Shown: positions 1 to 12,086, counted from the stretch's first letter. The stretch: DNA of 64,000 nt from Micromonospora andamanensis (GCF_016863495.1 NZ_BOOZ01000038.1:1-64000); one strand, 5' to 3'. The notes: generated from the sequence alone by a model not told the origin. Numbers and translations: made by a program.

Positions 1-54
1 GATGTTGCTGCCTTCGGCCAGGGTGCCCACCCCCGTGCGGTAACCGGGGAGGGG

Positions 55-414
55 TCAGTGGGTGGTCGGGGTGAGGAACTCCAGGCGGTTGCCGTGGGGG
101 TCGTGGGTGTGGAAGCGACGCAGCCCGGGCAGTTCGTCGTCTCCCCAGGTGACCGGACAGCCCGCGGCGTCCAGCCGGGCGGCGAGGGTGTCGAGGTCGG
201 GCCGCAGCAGGGCGGGGTGCGCCTTGCGGGCCGGGCGGAAGTCGTCCTCCACACCCAGGTGCAGTTCGGCGCCGTAGCCACGGAACCAGCAACCACCGCG
301 GGCGGCGAGGGCGGACGGCTTGGCCAGCTCGGTGAGGCCGAGGATGTCGACGTAGAAAGCCCGCGACAGGTCCTCCGAGCCTCGAGGACAGGCGAGCTGT
401 ACGTGGTGGATCAT
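55..414 (-). CDS. VOC (glyoxalase/bleomycin-resistance fold) family protein
   Basis: A 119-residue single-module VOC protein. The N-terminal IHHVQL strand, the central ELHLG segment and the C-terminal HDPHGNRLEF segment carry the usual His/His/Glu metal-site positions of the fold. VOC proteins include lyases, dioxygenases and drug-binding proteins, and the substrate here cannot be told from sequence. The start at 414 is chosen because a GGGAGGTG ribosome site lies just before it. A longer reading from 462 lacks one. It is divergent from acnA, so the gap between the two holds both promoters. Confidence 0.85.
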   Translation of the reverse strand: MIHHVQLACPRGSEDLSRAFYVDILGLTELAKPSALAARGGCWFRGYGAELHLGVEDDFRPARKAHPALLRPDLDTLAARLDAAGCPVTWGDDELPGLRRFHTHDPHGNRLEFLTPTTH

Positions 415-462
415 GGGTGCACCTCCCGGCCTCACGATGACACCGGGTTGCGTGAATAGCAA

Positions 463-478
463 GACGGACGTACGGTTT
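463..478 (+). promoter_or_regulatory. Candidate AcnR operator upstream of acnA
   Basis: An imperfect palindrome centred on ACGTACG lies about 110 nt before the acnA start. It matches 14 of 16 positions of the perfect palindrome in front of the acnR-like gene (12038-12053), including the trailing GGTTT. In Corynebacterium AcnR represses aconitase. That this is its site here is inference from the shared sequence. Confidence 0.5.
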
Positions 479-587
479 TGTTGACGGCCAGGATCGGCGG
501 TAAGTGTTGCCTAACCACGGCGGCACTCCGACCGGTGCGAAAGACTGCTCAGGACTACTCACGGTCGCTGGTGTGAAGGAGTACGAC

Positions 588-3428
<2,841 letters not shown>

Positions 3429-3439
3429 CCGGAACGCGG

Positions 3440-3474
3440 TGAGGGCTCCCACCCCGGCGGGGTGGGAGCCCTCA
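3440..3474. terminator. Bidirectional hairpin terminator between acnA and cvnD
   Basis: A perfect 16-bp GC-rich stem with a 3-nt loop lies between the converging acnA and cvnD genes. There is no U-tract, as is usual in high-GC actinobacteria. Confidence 0.85.
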
Positions 3475-3493
3475 GTCGTGTGGTGCTGCCACC

Positions 3494-4090
3494 TCACCCG
3501 GCGCGACGCGCCTCACGGATCTTCATGGCGTGCTCGACAAGCATGATGAGCGCCTGCTTGACCGACTCCCGCTGCCGAGCGTCGCAGAGCAGCACCGGCA
3601 CCTCGGGGTCGAGGTTCAACGCCGCCTGCACCTCGTCGAGCCGGTACCGCCGGGCTCCCTCGAAGCAGTTGACCGCGACGACGAACGGTGTCCCCCGACC
3701 CTCGAAGTAGTCGATGGATGGGAAACAGTCCGCCAGCCGACGGGTGTCGGCCAGCACCACCGCGCCGATCGCGCCGAGTGCCAACTCGTCCCAGACGAAC
3801 CAGAACCGGTCCTGGCCCGGGGTGCCGAACAGGTACAGCACCAGGTCGTCGCTGATGGTGATCCGACCGAAGTCCATCGCGACGGTGGTGGTCCGCTTCG
3901 CCTCGATGCCGGCAAGGTCGTCGATGCCCACCCCCGATTCGGTGAGCACCTCCTCGGTCCGCAGCGGGCGGGTCTCACTCACCGCACCGACCATCGTGGT
4001 CTTGCCCACCCCGAAGCCGCCGGCGATCAGAATCTTGATCGCTGTGGGCAGCGCGGCGCCCGGCGGCCGTTCAGAGTGCCCGTAGTCCAT
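3494..4090 (-). CDS. cvnD: Conservon GTPase CvnD
   Basis: A small Ras/MglA-like ATP/GTP-binding protein of 198 residues and the last gene of a conservon. The P-loop GGFGVGKTT spans residues 24-32. A switch-II-like FGTPGQDRF follows. The base-specificity motif is degenerate (VNCFEG). In Streptomyces the four Cvn proteins form a membrane-associated complex resembling a eukaryotic G-protein-coupled system and affect development and antibiotic production. The start overlaps the end of cvnC by 20 nt, which supports translational coupling. The signal it senses is unknown. Confidence 0.92.
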   Translation of the reverse strand: MDYGHSERPPGAALPTAIKILIAGGFGVGKTTMVGAVSETRPLRTEEVLTESGVGIDDLAGIEAKRTTTVAMDFGRITISDDLVLYLFGTPGQDRFWFVWDELALGAIGAVVLADTRRLADCFPSIDYFEGRGTPFVVAVNCFEGARRYRLDEVQAALNLDPEVPVLLCDARQRESVKQALIMLVEHAMKIREARRAG

Positions 4091-4457
4091 TGATAACCGC
4101 CTCGAAGATGCTGTACTCGGGTAGTTCGACTGTGGGGTGCGGCTCGCGGATGCGTACCAGGTTGCGCGCCACCAGATCGCCGAGCAGGACCCGTACGGTG
4201 CCCACCGGCAGGTCCAGGTGTGCCGCGATCTCGGCGACGGACTGCACCCGCTGGCACAGACCGACGATCGCCAGGTGCTCCGGACCCAGGCCGACCTCCG
4301 CAGGGACGTCCCCGCGGGTGGCCGTCACCAGGGAGATCAGATCGAACCTGCCGGTGACCGGACGGGCCCGGCCGCCGGTCACCGCGTACGGACGAACCAC
4401 CGGACCAGCGTGGTCGTCAATCCACTGGTGGCCGACGGCGTCTCCCTGACCTGTCAT
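4071..4457 (-). CDS. cvnC: Conservon protein CvnC (DUF742)
   Basis: A 128-residue DUF742 protein. The N-terminal half contains RPYAVTGGRARP, typical of the family. The C-terminal half looks like a winged helix (SVAEIAAHLDLPVGTVRVLL). It is an accessory subunit of the CvnABCD complex. Its start overlaps the cvnB stop in an ATGA arrangement. DNA binding by this family has not been clearly shown, so I do not call it a transcription factor. Confidence 0.92.
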   Translation of the reverse strand: MTGQGDAVGHQWIDDHAGPVVRPYAVTGGRARPVTGRFDLISLVTATRGDVPAEVGLGPEHLAIVGLCQRVQSVAEIAAHLDLPVGTVRVLLGDLVARNLVRIREPHPTVELPEYSIFEAVINGLRAL

Positions 4458-4885
4458 CCGGGTAACGTCTCCCCGTCGGTCTGCTCGGCTGACCGTGCCG
4501 GTGACGCGACGTACCTGCCGACCCGGGTGACAAGCATGGCCATCTCGTAGGCGATCAGGCCGACGTCGGCGTCCTCAGTTGCCAGCACCGCCAGGCAGGC
4601 GTTGCGGCCGGCGGCTGTGACGAACAGGAACGACGATCGCATCTCGATGATCGTCTGCTGCACCTGCCCGCCGCCGAACCGCTTACCAGCGCCCCGGGCC
4701 AGGCTCTGGATGCCGGCCGCCATCGCCGCCAGGTGCTCGCCGTCGTCGCGGCTGAGCCCCTGCGACGAGGCCATCAGCAGTCCGTCGGCGGACAGCGCGA
4801 CCGCGTGCTCGGCCTGCTTGACCCGGCCGACCAGATCATCCAGCAACCACGTCAGGTCGGCACTCGAAGCCGTCTTCTGCGCCAC
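4454..4885 (-). CDS. cvnB: Conservon roadblock/LC7 protein CvnB
   Basis: A 143-residue roadblock/LC7-domain protein. Its opening stretch LTWLLDDLVGRVKQAEHAVALSADG is characteristic of CvnB, seen here in the first 35 residues. Roadblock proteins usually act as GTPase-activating or scaffold partners of MglA-like GTPases, here CvnD. It lies 88 nt downstream of cvnA and overlaps cvnC by 4 nt. The Ser/Glu/Thr-rich tail is probably disordered. Confidence 0.93.
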   Translation of the reverse strand: MAQKTASSADLTWLLDDLVGRVKQAEHAVALSADGLLMASSQGLSRDDGEHLAAMAAGIQSLARGAGKRFGGGQVQQTIIEMRSSFLFVTAAGRNACLAVLATEDADVGLIAYEMAMLVTRVGRYVASPARSAEQTDGETLPG

Positions 4886-4973
4886 TTCGTCGTCCTCTTC
4901 TCCCCCGGCTCATCGCCGTGCTCTCTCGTGGGCCTGACCGTCTCCACCCGGCTCGCCGGGTGACGCACCCTGG

Positions 4974-7460
4974 TCAGGTCGCCTGTTGATCGGCGTCGTC
5001 GGACTCATCGTCGGGCCCGGGCCGACCGCCAGAACCGAGCAGCCGTGCGGCGTCGGAGCGTCCCCGCCGGGTGCCGGTCTGGTACGAACTCATCATGCGC
5101 CGAACCTGTTCGGGCTCGCGGATCACGTCGTCGTCCGCCTGCACCGCCTCGGGCTCGGCGCGCAGTGCCGGTGCCAGGCTCGCCTGGCGTACCCGGACCG
5201 GCAGGCCCGACTCGGTGTGGCTCACCTCGATCTCGGCAGCCGTGGGGCCGCCCGCCTCGGCCGGGGTCACCTGTCGTGCCGGCTGGCCCGGGGCGGGGTT
5301 GACGTCGGGCCCTCCACCGGCACCGGTAGCTGGGCCGGGCCCGCTCGGCCGGTGCGGCGGTGACGGCATGCCGTCGCCGGACGCGGAGGTGACCGGCAGA
5401 CCGAACGGGAAGGTCGGTCCGTCAAGCGCTGAGGAATGCCCGGAGTCACGCCGAGACCTGGTCGGCAACTCGGACCCGTCGGCCTCGTCACCGGCCGTGG
5501 GCTGGGCCGGGGTCGGTGACTGCCGATCGGTTCCGACCACGCCGCCGTCGCCCGTCGAGTGCGACTCGGCCTCGTCCGAAACGATAAGCGTGCTCGGGAT
5601 CAACACCACAGCTGTCGTTCCGCCGTACACGGACTCCCTGAGCCGGACCCGCACGCCGTGCCGCTCGGCCAACCGGCTCACCACGTAGAGGCCCAGCCGG
5701 GCGGCGTCGGCGGGGTTCAGCTCGGGACGGTCCACGATGCGGTGGTTGGCGGCGGCGAGATCCTCCCCGGTCATCCCCAGACCGCGGTCCTCGATCTCGA
5801 TGGCGAAGCCGTTGGCGACAAGCTGTCCGCGTACCTCGACAGTGGTGTGCGGCGGGGAGAACGAGAGTCCGTTCTCGATCAGTTCGGCGAGCAGGTGGAT
5901 GACGTCGCCGACAGCCTCCCCGGCAAGTGACGCCCCGCCCATCGCCGGCACGGTGACGCGAGCGTAGTCCTCGACCTCACCGACCGCGCCGCGAACCACG
6001 TCCGTCATCGGGACGGCGCGACGCCAGGCCCGGCCGGGCGTGGCGCCGGCGAGCACGATCAGGTTCTCCGCGTTGCGTCGCATCCGGGCGGCCAGGTGGT
6101 CGACGCGGAACAGGTCGGTCAACTCCTCGGCGTCCCGCTCGCGTCGCTCCAGCGCGTCGAGCAGGGCGAGCTGTCGATGCACAAGTGCCTGGGTACGCCG
6201 GGCCAGGCTCAGGAACACCTCGCGTACACCGCGGCGCAGCTCGGCCTGTTCGACAGCGGTACGGACGGCAGTCTCCTGCACCACGGTGAAGGCCCGGCCC
6301 ACCCGGCCGATCTCGTCGTCGCCGAATCGCAGCGGCGGTGCCTCCTCGGCGATGTCCACCTGCTCACCGCGCCCGAGCCGATCGGCCACGCTCGGCAGCC
6401 GGTCGTTGGCGAGCTGGAGCGCGGCCTCGCGCAGGCGCCGCAGGCGCCGTACCAGAGATCGTGCCGTGGTGACCGAGAGGACCACCGCGGCGATGACCGC
6501 GAGCAGACCGAGACCGGCGGCCAGCACCAACCGTACGATGACACCCACCGCGACCGGCGCGGCCTTCGTGACGACGTCGTCGCCGCCGGCCAGCACCACG
6601 TCACCGATCTCGATCAGGGCCGCACCCGTGGTGTCGGACCACTCATCGGCCGAGAACGGCGGTCGGGAGGTGCCGTTGCCTGTCGAGATCTGGTTCTCCA
6701 GGTCGGCCAGCCGCCGGAAGTTCGCCCCGGCGACCATCTGCTCGTAGCGGCGCTGATCCGCCTCGGGCAGCCGGACGATCGCCTGCTCGGCGACGAACTG
6801 GCGGGCACCGACCAGCCGGGTGAACTCGGCCCGCTCGACCGCGGTGATCCGTCTCGCGGCGAGCACGCCGGCCAGCAGAGCGTCCTGCTGGGACAGCAGC
6901 TCCCGGGATCGGCTGAGCCGGATCAGTTGGCTGCTGTCCTCGGCGACCTGATCGTCGTCGAGATTGCCGAGCTCGTCGTACACCTCGTAGATCGACTCGA
7001 TGAGCTCGGTGAAGGTCGCACCGGCCTCGCCACGGCCGATGTTGCGCCCGTCGACGGCGGTCCGCGTGTCCGCCAGCGCGGCCAGTTGCCGCTTCAGCTC
7101 CGCGACGCGCTCGTGCAGGCCGTCGCTGCCGAGCAGGCCGACCTGCCAGTTCTCGGACGACTCGGCGAACTCGGCGGCCAGTTGGTCGGTGCGTTCCCGC
7201 AGCCGCGTCAGCTTCTCCAGTTGTGCCTCGTCCGGGCGTCCGAGGTGGACGAGCGAGGTGCGCCGTTCCAACTGCAACTGCAACAGCAGCGGCTCGGTGG
7301 GATCGAACACCCGCTCGTCGAGTACCCGCACGCCCACCAGGTCGACGCCATTTCGGACGGTGACCCAGGCGGTGAAACCCCAGAGCGCCACCAACAGGGC
7401 CAGCAGGGCCACCACCTTGGTGCGAAGATTCGTACCGCGGGAACCCATCACACCGTCCAT
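4974..7460 (-). CDS. cvnA: Conservon sensor histidine-kinase-like protein CvnA
   Basis: The membrane sensor of the conservon, 828 residues. Transmembrane segments lie at about 13-32 and 302-330 and enclose a roughly 270-residue extracytoplasmic region, helical and rich in Arg/Glu, resembling nitrate/nitrite-sensor domains. HAMP-like sequence follows at about 331-395. A helical segment with His455 precedes an HATPase domain with N box ELIENGLSFSP (526-536), DRGLGM (558-563) and LGLYVV (589-594). The last 190 residues are Pro/Ser/Gly-rich linker. No separate response regulator is present, as expected for conservons. The ATG at 7460 is used. An in-frame ATG at 7448 is equally possible. Confidence 0.92.
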   Translation of the reverse strand: MDGVMGSRGTNLRTKVVALLALLVALWGFTAWVTVRNGVDLVGVRVLDERVFDPTEPLLLQLQLERRTSLVHLGRPDEAQLEKLTRLRERTDQLAAEFAESSENWQVGLLGSDGLHERVAELKRQLAALADTRTAVDGRNIGRGEAGATFTELIESIYEVYDELGNLDDDQVAEDSSQLIRLSRSRELLSQQDALLAGVLAARRITAVERAEFTRLVGARQFVAEQAIVRLPEADQRRYEQMVAGANFRRLADLENQISTGNGTSRPPFSADEWSDTTGAALIEIGDVVLAGGDDVVTKAAPVAVGVIVRLVLAAGLGLLAVIAAVVLSVTTARSLVRRLRRLREAALQLANDRLPSVADRLGRGEQVDIAEEAPPLRFGDDEIGRVGRAFTVVQETAVRTAVEQAELRRGVREVFLSLARRTQALVHRQLALLDALERRERDAEELTDLFRVDHLAARMRRNAENLIVLAGATPGRAWRRAVPMTDVVRGAVGEVEDYARVTVPAMGGASLAGEAVGDVIHLLAELIENGLSFSPPHTTVEVRGQLVANGFAIEIEDRGLGMTGEDLAAANHRIVDRPELNPADAARLGLYVVSRLAERHGVRVRLRESVYGGTTAVVLIPSTLIVSDEAESHSTGDGGVVGTDRQSPTPAQPTAGDEADGSELPTRSRRDSGHSSALDGPTFPFGLPVTSASGDGMPSPPHRPSGPGPATGAGGGPDVNPAPGQPARQVTPAEAGGPTAAEIEVSHTESGLPVRVRQASLAPALRAEPEAVQADDDVIREPEQVRRMMSSYQTGTRRGRSDAARLLGSGGRPGPDDESDDADQQAT

Positions 7461-7545
7461 GGCCCTGAGTTCGTTGATCGGTCAGTCAGGATGCGTCGCA
7501 CAGCACACCGACCCCGGCGCAACCTAACAGCGTCACCGCGTCAAC

Positions 7546-9246
7546 TCAAGCCTCATGATCATGCCCTGGTCGGCCCGGATCACCCGCCACGGGTACACCT
7601 TCCGACGGCGGCCCGGCGACCTCGACAGCCAGGCGTCGGGCCGCCAACACCGCCGCCCGCACGATGAGCAACGGCGCGTACAGATCCTTGTCGTGCCAGA
7701 GCGGAGGGTGGTCGTTGCCGTCGGTGCTCAGGTGCGGCAGTGCCCGCCGCACGGCCGGTGGCACGTCGGGCCGGCTCCGCTGGCCGGTGGCGAGCAGGAT
7801 CTGCACCGCGTAGGCGGTCTCCTCGGCCGTGCTCCCCCAGCGGCCCCAGCCACCGTCGGCGCGTTGCGTCGCCAACACCCAGTCCACTGCCCGGTCGACG
7901 GCTCCGCTCACGGTACCGGGTGGCGCGTAGCCAGCCAGGGCCAGCACCACGCAGCAGGTGGCGTAGTACGGCGAGGCGTGCCACCGGTCCACCCAGTGCC
8001 CGTCGCGCTGCTGCCGGTCGGACAGCCAGTCCGCAAGTGCCGCCACCCGGGCCGCGTACCGGCCGGTACCGTCGCGGGTGTGTCGGGCGTGCCAGCCCAG
8101 CGCCTCCAACACGTGCGCGTTCGTGGTGACCGAGTGCCCGTCCTCTCCCCGCCAGGTGCAGAAGTGGCTGCCCAGGTCGTAGTGGGCCAGGCTGACCGGC
8201 TCCACCGGCCGCCCCAACCGGGCGAGGGCGTACAGCACCACCGAGGTGGTGTCGGCGTCGGCGGGCAGCCCGGGGCCGGTCGCCGCGCCGGTCGGTCCGA
8301 GCGCGTCCGCCAACTCGGCCACCAGTCCCGGCGAGGGCCGGACCGGCAGGCCCACCCGGGCGAGCGTGGCCAGGGTCCAGGACCGCTCGAAGGCGGTGAT
8401 CGGGGTGCAGCAGGGCACCGGACCGCCGTGCCGGGCCACCACGTCGTGGAGGTACGTCCGGGCGGCCCGGTCGGCGGCGGGACGGTGGCCCAGCCAGGCC
8501 GCCGTGGCCGCCGGTGACGCGCCTACCGCTCCGGCCACCGGGCGGACCTCGGGGCGGTTGGCGGCGGCCGGTCCCAGCACCTCGTAGGCGTGCCACAGCT
8601 TGTCGGGCACCTGCCGGTCGGTGACGAGCAGCGCACCTACCGCGTCGAGCCGCCGCCGGTCCACCGGGGGCAGTGCGCGGGGCGCCCCGGTCACCAACGG
8701 GTCGTCCAGGTCGTGCAACCGGGCCAGGTGGGTGTCGATCCGGGCCGCCAGGGCGGGCACGATCAGGTCCGCTGCCGGGGTGTCCGGCATGGACTGCTCG
8801 GCGTCGATTCGCCGGGCCAGGGCGATCAGTCCGCGGATGGCGGCCACGGCCAGGTCCGCCCGGGTGAGGCCACGGGGCTCGGCCTGGTCGGCCCTGGCCC
8901 GGTCGCCGGAGTCGGCCGGATCGGTCCTGAGGTGGCCGCCGGAGTCGGCCGGGTCGAACCGGACCAGGTCGGCCAGCAGCGCCTCCACCGCGCTCGCCGT
9001 CGGCACCAGGGCGTAACCGCCGGCGCCACCCCAGGCGCCGTCGGCGCCCTGCTGCCCGAGCAGGTATCCCAGCCGCCGTGCGTGCCCGGTGAGCCACGGC
9101 GCGTCCGCGACGAGCCGGCCGGTCTCGTAGACCGAGGTGCTCACCTGTCCGGGTGGTTCCCGTTCGAGTTGCGCGACCAGTTCACCTGTCGCGTCGTCGA
9201 CGGCGGCCGTCGCCGTGGCCGAGGTGGTGACCGTCGGGGCCGTCAC
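7546..9246 (-). CDS. Prenyltransferase/squalene-oxidase-repeat protein, probable class II terpene cyclase
   Basis: An alpha/alpha-barrel protein of about 566 residues. A DADTTS sequence begins at residue 330, matching the DxDTT form of the catalytic acid motif of bacterial class II diterpene cyclases such as the mycobacterial halimadienyl-diphosphate synthase. A C-terminal QRADGGWGRWGSTAEE stretch is a QW-type repeat. The N-terminal GQQGADGAWG supports the fold. An insert near residues 100-125 contains two near copies of DPADSG-x-RxD. The GTG at 9246 is chosen because sequence upstream is not family-like. An ATG at 9411 also keeps the frame. It ends 85 nt before cvnA on the same strand. No class I synthase or P450 lies nearby, so the product is unknown. 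Confidence 0.75.
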   Translation of the reverse strand: MTAPTVTTSATATAAVDDATGELVAQLEREPPGQVSTSVYETGRLVADAPWLTGHARRLGYLLGQQGADGAWGGAGGYALVPTASAVEALLADLVRFDPADSGGHLRTDPADSGDRARADQAEPRGLTRADLAVAAIRGLIALARRIDAEQSMPDTPAADLIVPALAARIDTHLARLHDLDDPLVTGAPRALPPVDRRRLDAVGALLVTDRQVPDKLWHAYEVLGPAAANRPEVRPVAGAVGASPAATAAWLGHRPAADRAARTYLHDVVARHGGPVPCCTPITAFERSWTLATLARVGLPVRPSPGLVAELADALGPTGAATGPGLPADADTTSVVLYALARLGRPVEPVSLAHYDLGSHFCTWRGEDGHSVTTNAHVLEALGWHARHTRDGTGRYAARVAALADWLSDRQQRDGHWVDRWHASPYYATCCVVLALAGYAPPGTVSGAVDRAVDWVLATQRADGGWGRWGSTAEETAYAVQILLATGQRSRPDVPPAVRRALPHLSTDGNDHPPLWHDKDLYAPLLIVRAAVLAARRLAVEVAGPPSEGVPVAGDPGRPGHDHEA

Positions 9247-9819
9247 GGCGTACCCCAGCGGCCGGTTGATCTGCTGAAGCCGATCTGCCGGGCCAGGCGG
9301 GTGGCGACACTCTGGACTGACATGGCGTGGGTCGGCTCCCCTGAAAGGGCCCCAAGGGTGCGGGGCGTCACTCTTCGAATTGCCGTGGTTGCAATGAGCA
9401 TGACATCGCACCGGCGTTTCTCACTAGTCGCGTGGCGAGAAATCTTCGCGGTCGACATTCCCACTGTCCACTACAGACCTGAGCGGTCCAGCGTGCCCGC
9501 GCCGGCCGCGTTCGGTGCCCTCGGCCGCGTCGCCGCCCTGCCGTACGAGCGCCTTCGCGCCACGATCTGCCTGCCCAGCGCCCATGGGGTCGCCACCAGC
9601 GACCGGTGGGGCAGCCCCGGTGGTATCGATCTCCGCCCACACCGCGACCCCGGTCGGACCGATGAGGTGATCTACGTCATGCCGACGGGTTGCGTTCGGC
9701 GGCTGTCGATGGCCGCGGCCGACGGGCGGCCCGACCGACCGGGTCCGCAGCGCCGATCCGTGGGATTCGCCGAGGGGAACGAGGGCCGTGGTCGGCCTCG
9801 CTGTGCCAGGCTCAGGGAC
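9247..9819. other. Intergenic region, divergent promoters
   Basis: 573 bp between the cyclase-like gene and the DUF2630 gene. If the cyclase starts at 9411 its first 165 nt would be coding. Stretches around 9360-9470 are less GC-rich than the surroundings, as expected for promoters. No RNA gene or repeat was recognised. Confidence 0.5.
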
Positions 9820-10068
9820 ATGGACGACAAGACCATCCTGAACCGGATCTCGGATCTGGTTGACGAGGAGCACCGGCTGCGCGCACAGGCGCAGGCCCAC
9901 GAGTCGGGCACCGACGACGAGGCCCGCACCCGCCTGCGCGAGCTGGAGGAGTCCCTCGACCAGTGCTGGGACCTGCTGCGCCGCCGCCGCGCCGCCCGGC
10001 AGGCTCATGGCGACCCCGAAGCCCAGGGCGCCCGCCCCGTGTCCGAGGTCGAACGGTATCTGCAGTAA
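9820..10068 (+). CDS. DUF2630 family protein
   Basis: A small acidic/basic helical protein of 82 residues. DKTILNRISDLVDEEHRL at the N-terminus and LDQCWDLLRRRRA in the middle are the conserved core of DUF2630, a short actinobacterial family of unknown function. Charged heptad-like spacing suggests a coiled coil. The ATG at 9820 gives the usual family length (about 80). It is convergent with the RIO kinase gene downstream. Confidence 0.85.
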   Translation: MDDKTILNRISDLVDEEHRLRAQAQAHESGTDDEARTRLRELEESLDQCWDLLRRRRAARQAHGDPEAQGARPVSEVERYLQ

Positions 10069-10192
10069 CTGCCACTCACCCTCAGCCCGCGGTCCGGCCG
10101 GTCGGCAGGCGCGCCGCGCGGCCGGGTTGAGCAGGTTCGGTAGCCGCGCGCGGGCTCCGGGCGGCGGTCGCCGTCGCCCGGAGCCCGTCGGA

Positions 10193-11125
10193 TCAGGCCA
10201 GGCCGGCCTCGCGGCACAGCATGTCGGTGAGCACCATCGGGTCCGCGAGGTCCGCCGGCAGACCCCGGGCGGTGAACCAGTGGGCGACGATCCGAACATC
10301 GCGGGCCAGGAACTCCCGCCCCTGCGGGTTGACCACCACGTCGACCACCTGCGGCAGGTCGATGAGCGCCAGCCGCCCGGCATGCACCAGCAGGTTGTAC
10401 GGCGACAGGTCGCCGTGGGCGTACCCGGCCCGGGCCAGGACGACGAGCGCGTCGACCAACTGCCCCCACAGTTCACGCAGTTCGGCCGGCGCGGGTCGCA
10501 GCTCGGCCAGCCGGGGGGCGGCCGTTCCCTCGTCGGCGTCGCCGAGGAACTCCAGCATCAGCTCGGTGCCCCGCAGCTGCACCGGGTACGGCACCGTGAT
10601 CGTGCCGTAGCGCCTGCCGATCTCCCAGAGCCGAGTCAGGGCGGCGAACTCCGCCGCCGCCCACTGTCCGGCGATCATCTGCCGGCCGAACGCCGTCCGG
10701 CCGGTCATCGCCCGCATCTCACGTGAGCGGCGCACCCGGCGCCCTTCGAGGTACCCCGCGTCGCGGTGGAAGAGCCGGTGCCGAGGGTCCCGGTACCGTT
10801 TCGCCGCCAGCAGGCAGGACACGTCGGTGCCGGGAATTCCCCGGCGGACCAGGTGGACGTCGGCCTCCTTGCCGGTCTTGAGCACACCGAGTTCGGTGTC
10901 CTTCGCGGCCAGCTCGGTGACCAGCCACTCCGGGTGGGGCGATGGACCGTGCACCGCCTCGTCCCAGGAGGACCAGTTCTCGTCGCTGCCCGGGTCTGAC
11001 GCGTCGTCGTGGTCGGTGGCGGCGGCGGCCGGCCGACCGCGCTTCAGGAACCGTGGTTCGTCGTCGTCGAAGCGGCGTCCGCCGCGGATACGGCGCTCGG
11101 GCGCCGGAAAGTCGTCATCGCGCAT
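10193..11125 (-). CDS. RIO-type serine protein kinase
   Basis: A 310-residue atypical protein kinase of the RIO1 type. The nucleotide-binding loop is LKTGKEADVH (82-91) with Lys109 in AAKRY. The catalytic loop is HGDLSPYNLLV (from 237) and the metal-binding segment is IDLPQ (255-259). The first 60 residues are charged and probably disordered. RIO kinases act in ribosome maturation in archaea and eukaryotes. The bacterial role is not well defined. The ATG at 11125 is preferred to a start at 11272, whose extra 49 residues are not family-like. Confidence 0.9.
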   Translation of the reverse strand: MRDDDFPAPERRIRGGRRFDDDEPRFLKRGRPAAAATDHDDASDPGSDENWSSWDEAVHGPSPHPEWLVTELAAKDTELGVLKTGKEADVHLVRRGIPGTDVSCLLAAKRYRDPRHRLFHRDAGYLEGRRVRRSREMRAMTGRTAFGRQMIAGQWAAAEFAALTRLWEIGRRYGTITVPYPVQLRGTELMLEFLGDADEGTAAPRLAELRPAPAELRELWGQLVDALVVLARAGYAHGDLSPYNLLVHAGRLALIDLPQVVDVVVNPQGREFLARDVRIVAHWFTARGLPADLADPMVLTDMLCREAGLA

Positions 11126-11287
11126 GGCGCTGGTAATCCCTTTGTCGAGGTTGTGGGAGGCAGGAAGAGACCTGCGAAGACGGCCATGACCGACCCCCTC
11201 TCCTCGACCGGGCGCACACCCGGGTCGCACGATGCGCGGACCATGCTCGTCGGCCAGCTCCGCCCGGGTCAACCGAATTAGCGCGAC

Positions 11288-11932
11288 TCAGGCACCCATG
11301 ATCTCGGCGATGGCGGCTATCACGCTGTCCACCGTCGCCGTGGGGGCGAACCGGGCGTCGGTCCAGGGACGGCCCCGGTGCAGCCAGACGCTGGGCAGGC
11401 CGACGGCAGTGGCGCCGCCGATGTCCGCCTCCGGGCCGTCCCCGACCACCCAGGCGCCACGCAGTGGCATTCTGGCCCGCTGCGCGGCGAGCGCGAAGAT
11501 GCGGGGGTTGGGCTTGCTGACCCCGGCCTCCTCGGAGATCACCCAGTCGGCGACGTACCGGTCCAGCCCGGTGCGGCGGATCTTGGCGTCCTGCTGCCGG
11601 ACCGCGCCGTTGCTCACCACGACCGGCATCCAGCCGGCGTCGTCGGCGATCCGCAGGGCGCAGGCCACAAGCGGGTCCAGCCGGGTGAACTCGACGACCC
11701 CGTCGTGCAGCTCCTCCACCAGGTCGATGGAGGGGATCCGCAACCGGTAGCGGTCCCGGATCGCGTCCGCCACGTCCCAGCGATCAGTCAATCCGTCAGC
11801 GTCGATGGACAGCAGCCATTCGATGTCGTGCGGTGGCGCTCCGATGCCGTCGAGGAAACGCTCTGCCCAGGTGCGGAACGGCCCGGCCCGGTCGAGCAGG
11901 GTGTTGTCCAGATCCAGCAGGAGCAGCGGCAC
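11288..11932 (-). CDS. HAD family hydrolase
   Basis: A 214-residue haloacid-dehalogenase-type phosphatase. Motif I is LDLDNTLLD at the N-terminus, with a helical cap between residues about 15 and 90. Motif II is VVSNGA and the motif III Lys is in GVSKPNPRIF. Motif IV is VVGDGPEADIGGA. The layout fits a small-metabolite phosphatase of subfamily I. The substrate cannot be predicted. The start is GTG. It shares its orientation with the RIO kinase gene but the 162-nt gap suggests separate transcripts. Confidence 0.9.
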   Translation of the reverse strand: MPLLLLDLDNTLLDRAGPFRTWAERFLDGIGAPPHDIEWLLSIDADGLTDRWDVADAIRDRYRLRIPSIDLVEELHDGVVEFTRLDPLVACALRIADDAGWMPVVVSNGAVRQQDAKIRRTGLDRYVADWVISEEAGVSKPNPRIFALAAQRARMPLRGAWVVGDGPEADIGGATAVGLPSVWLHRGRPWTDARFAPTATVDSVIAAIAEIMGA

Positions 11933-12037
11933 TCGGGCACCTTACGGGAATCGGGTACCTCGCCGACAGGGCAGAAGGTTACGCGGTGATGTCAGGCGGG
12001 GCCGGATGTCGCACGCGACCCCGGCCGGCAGCACCAA

Positions 12038-12053
12038 GCCGTACGTACGGTTT
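12038..12053 (+). promoter_or_regulatory. Perfect palindrome upstream of acnR, candidate autoregulatory operator
   Basis: The perfect 12-bp palindrome CCGTACGTACGG (12039-12050) is followed by TTT and ends about 35 nt before the regulator's GTG. An almost identical sequence precedes acnA at 463-478. This fits a TetR-family operator used for autoregulation and aconitase control. Confidence 0.55.
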
Positions 12054-12086
12054 GCGTCAGTCGGGGGGAGCTGACACGATCGACAC

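Noticed and set aside
1..54. Possible gene end at the left edge
   Set aside because: Only 54 bases are available and both strands give plausible short readings, so no gene can be supported.
8870..8960. Short tandem-like repeat in the cyclase gene considered as a CRISPR or minisatellite
   Set aside because: Only two imperfect units, in frame and coding for DPADSG-type sequence. This is an internal protein repeat.
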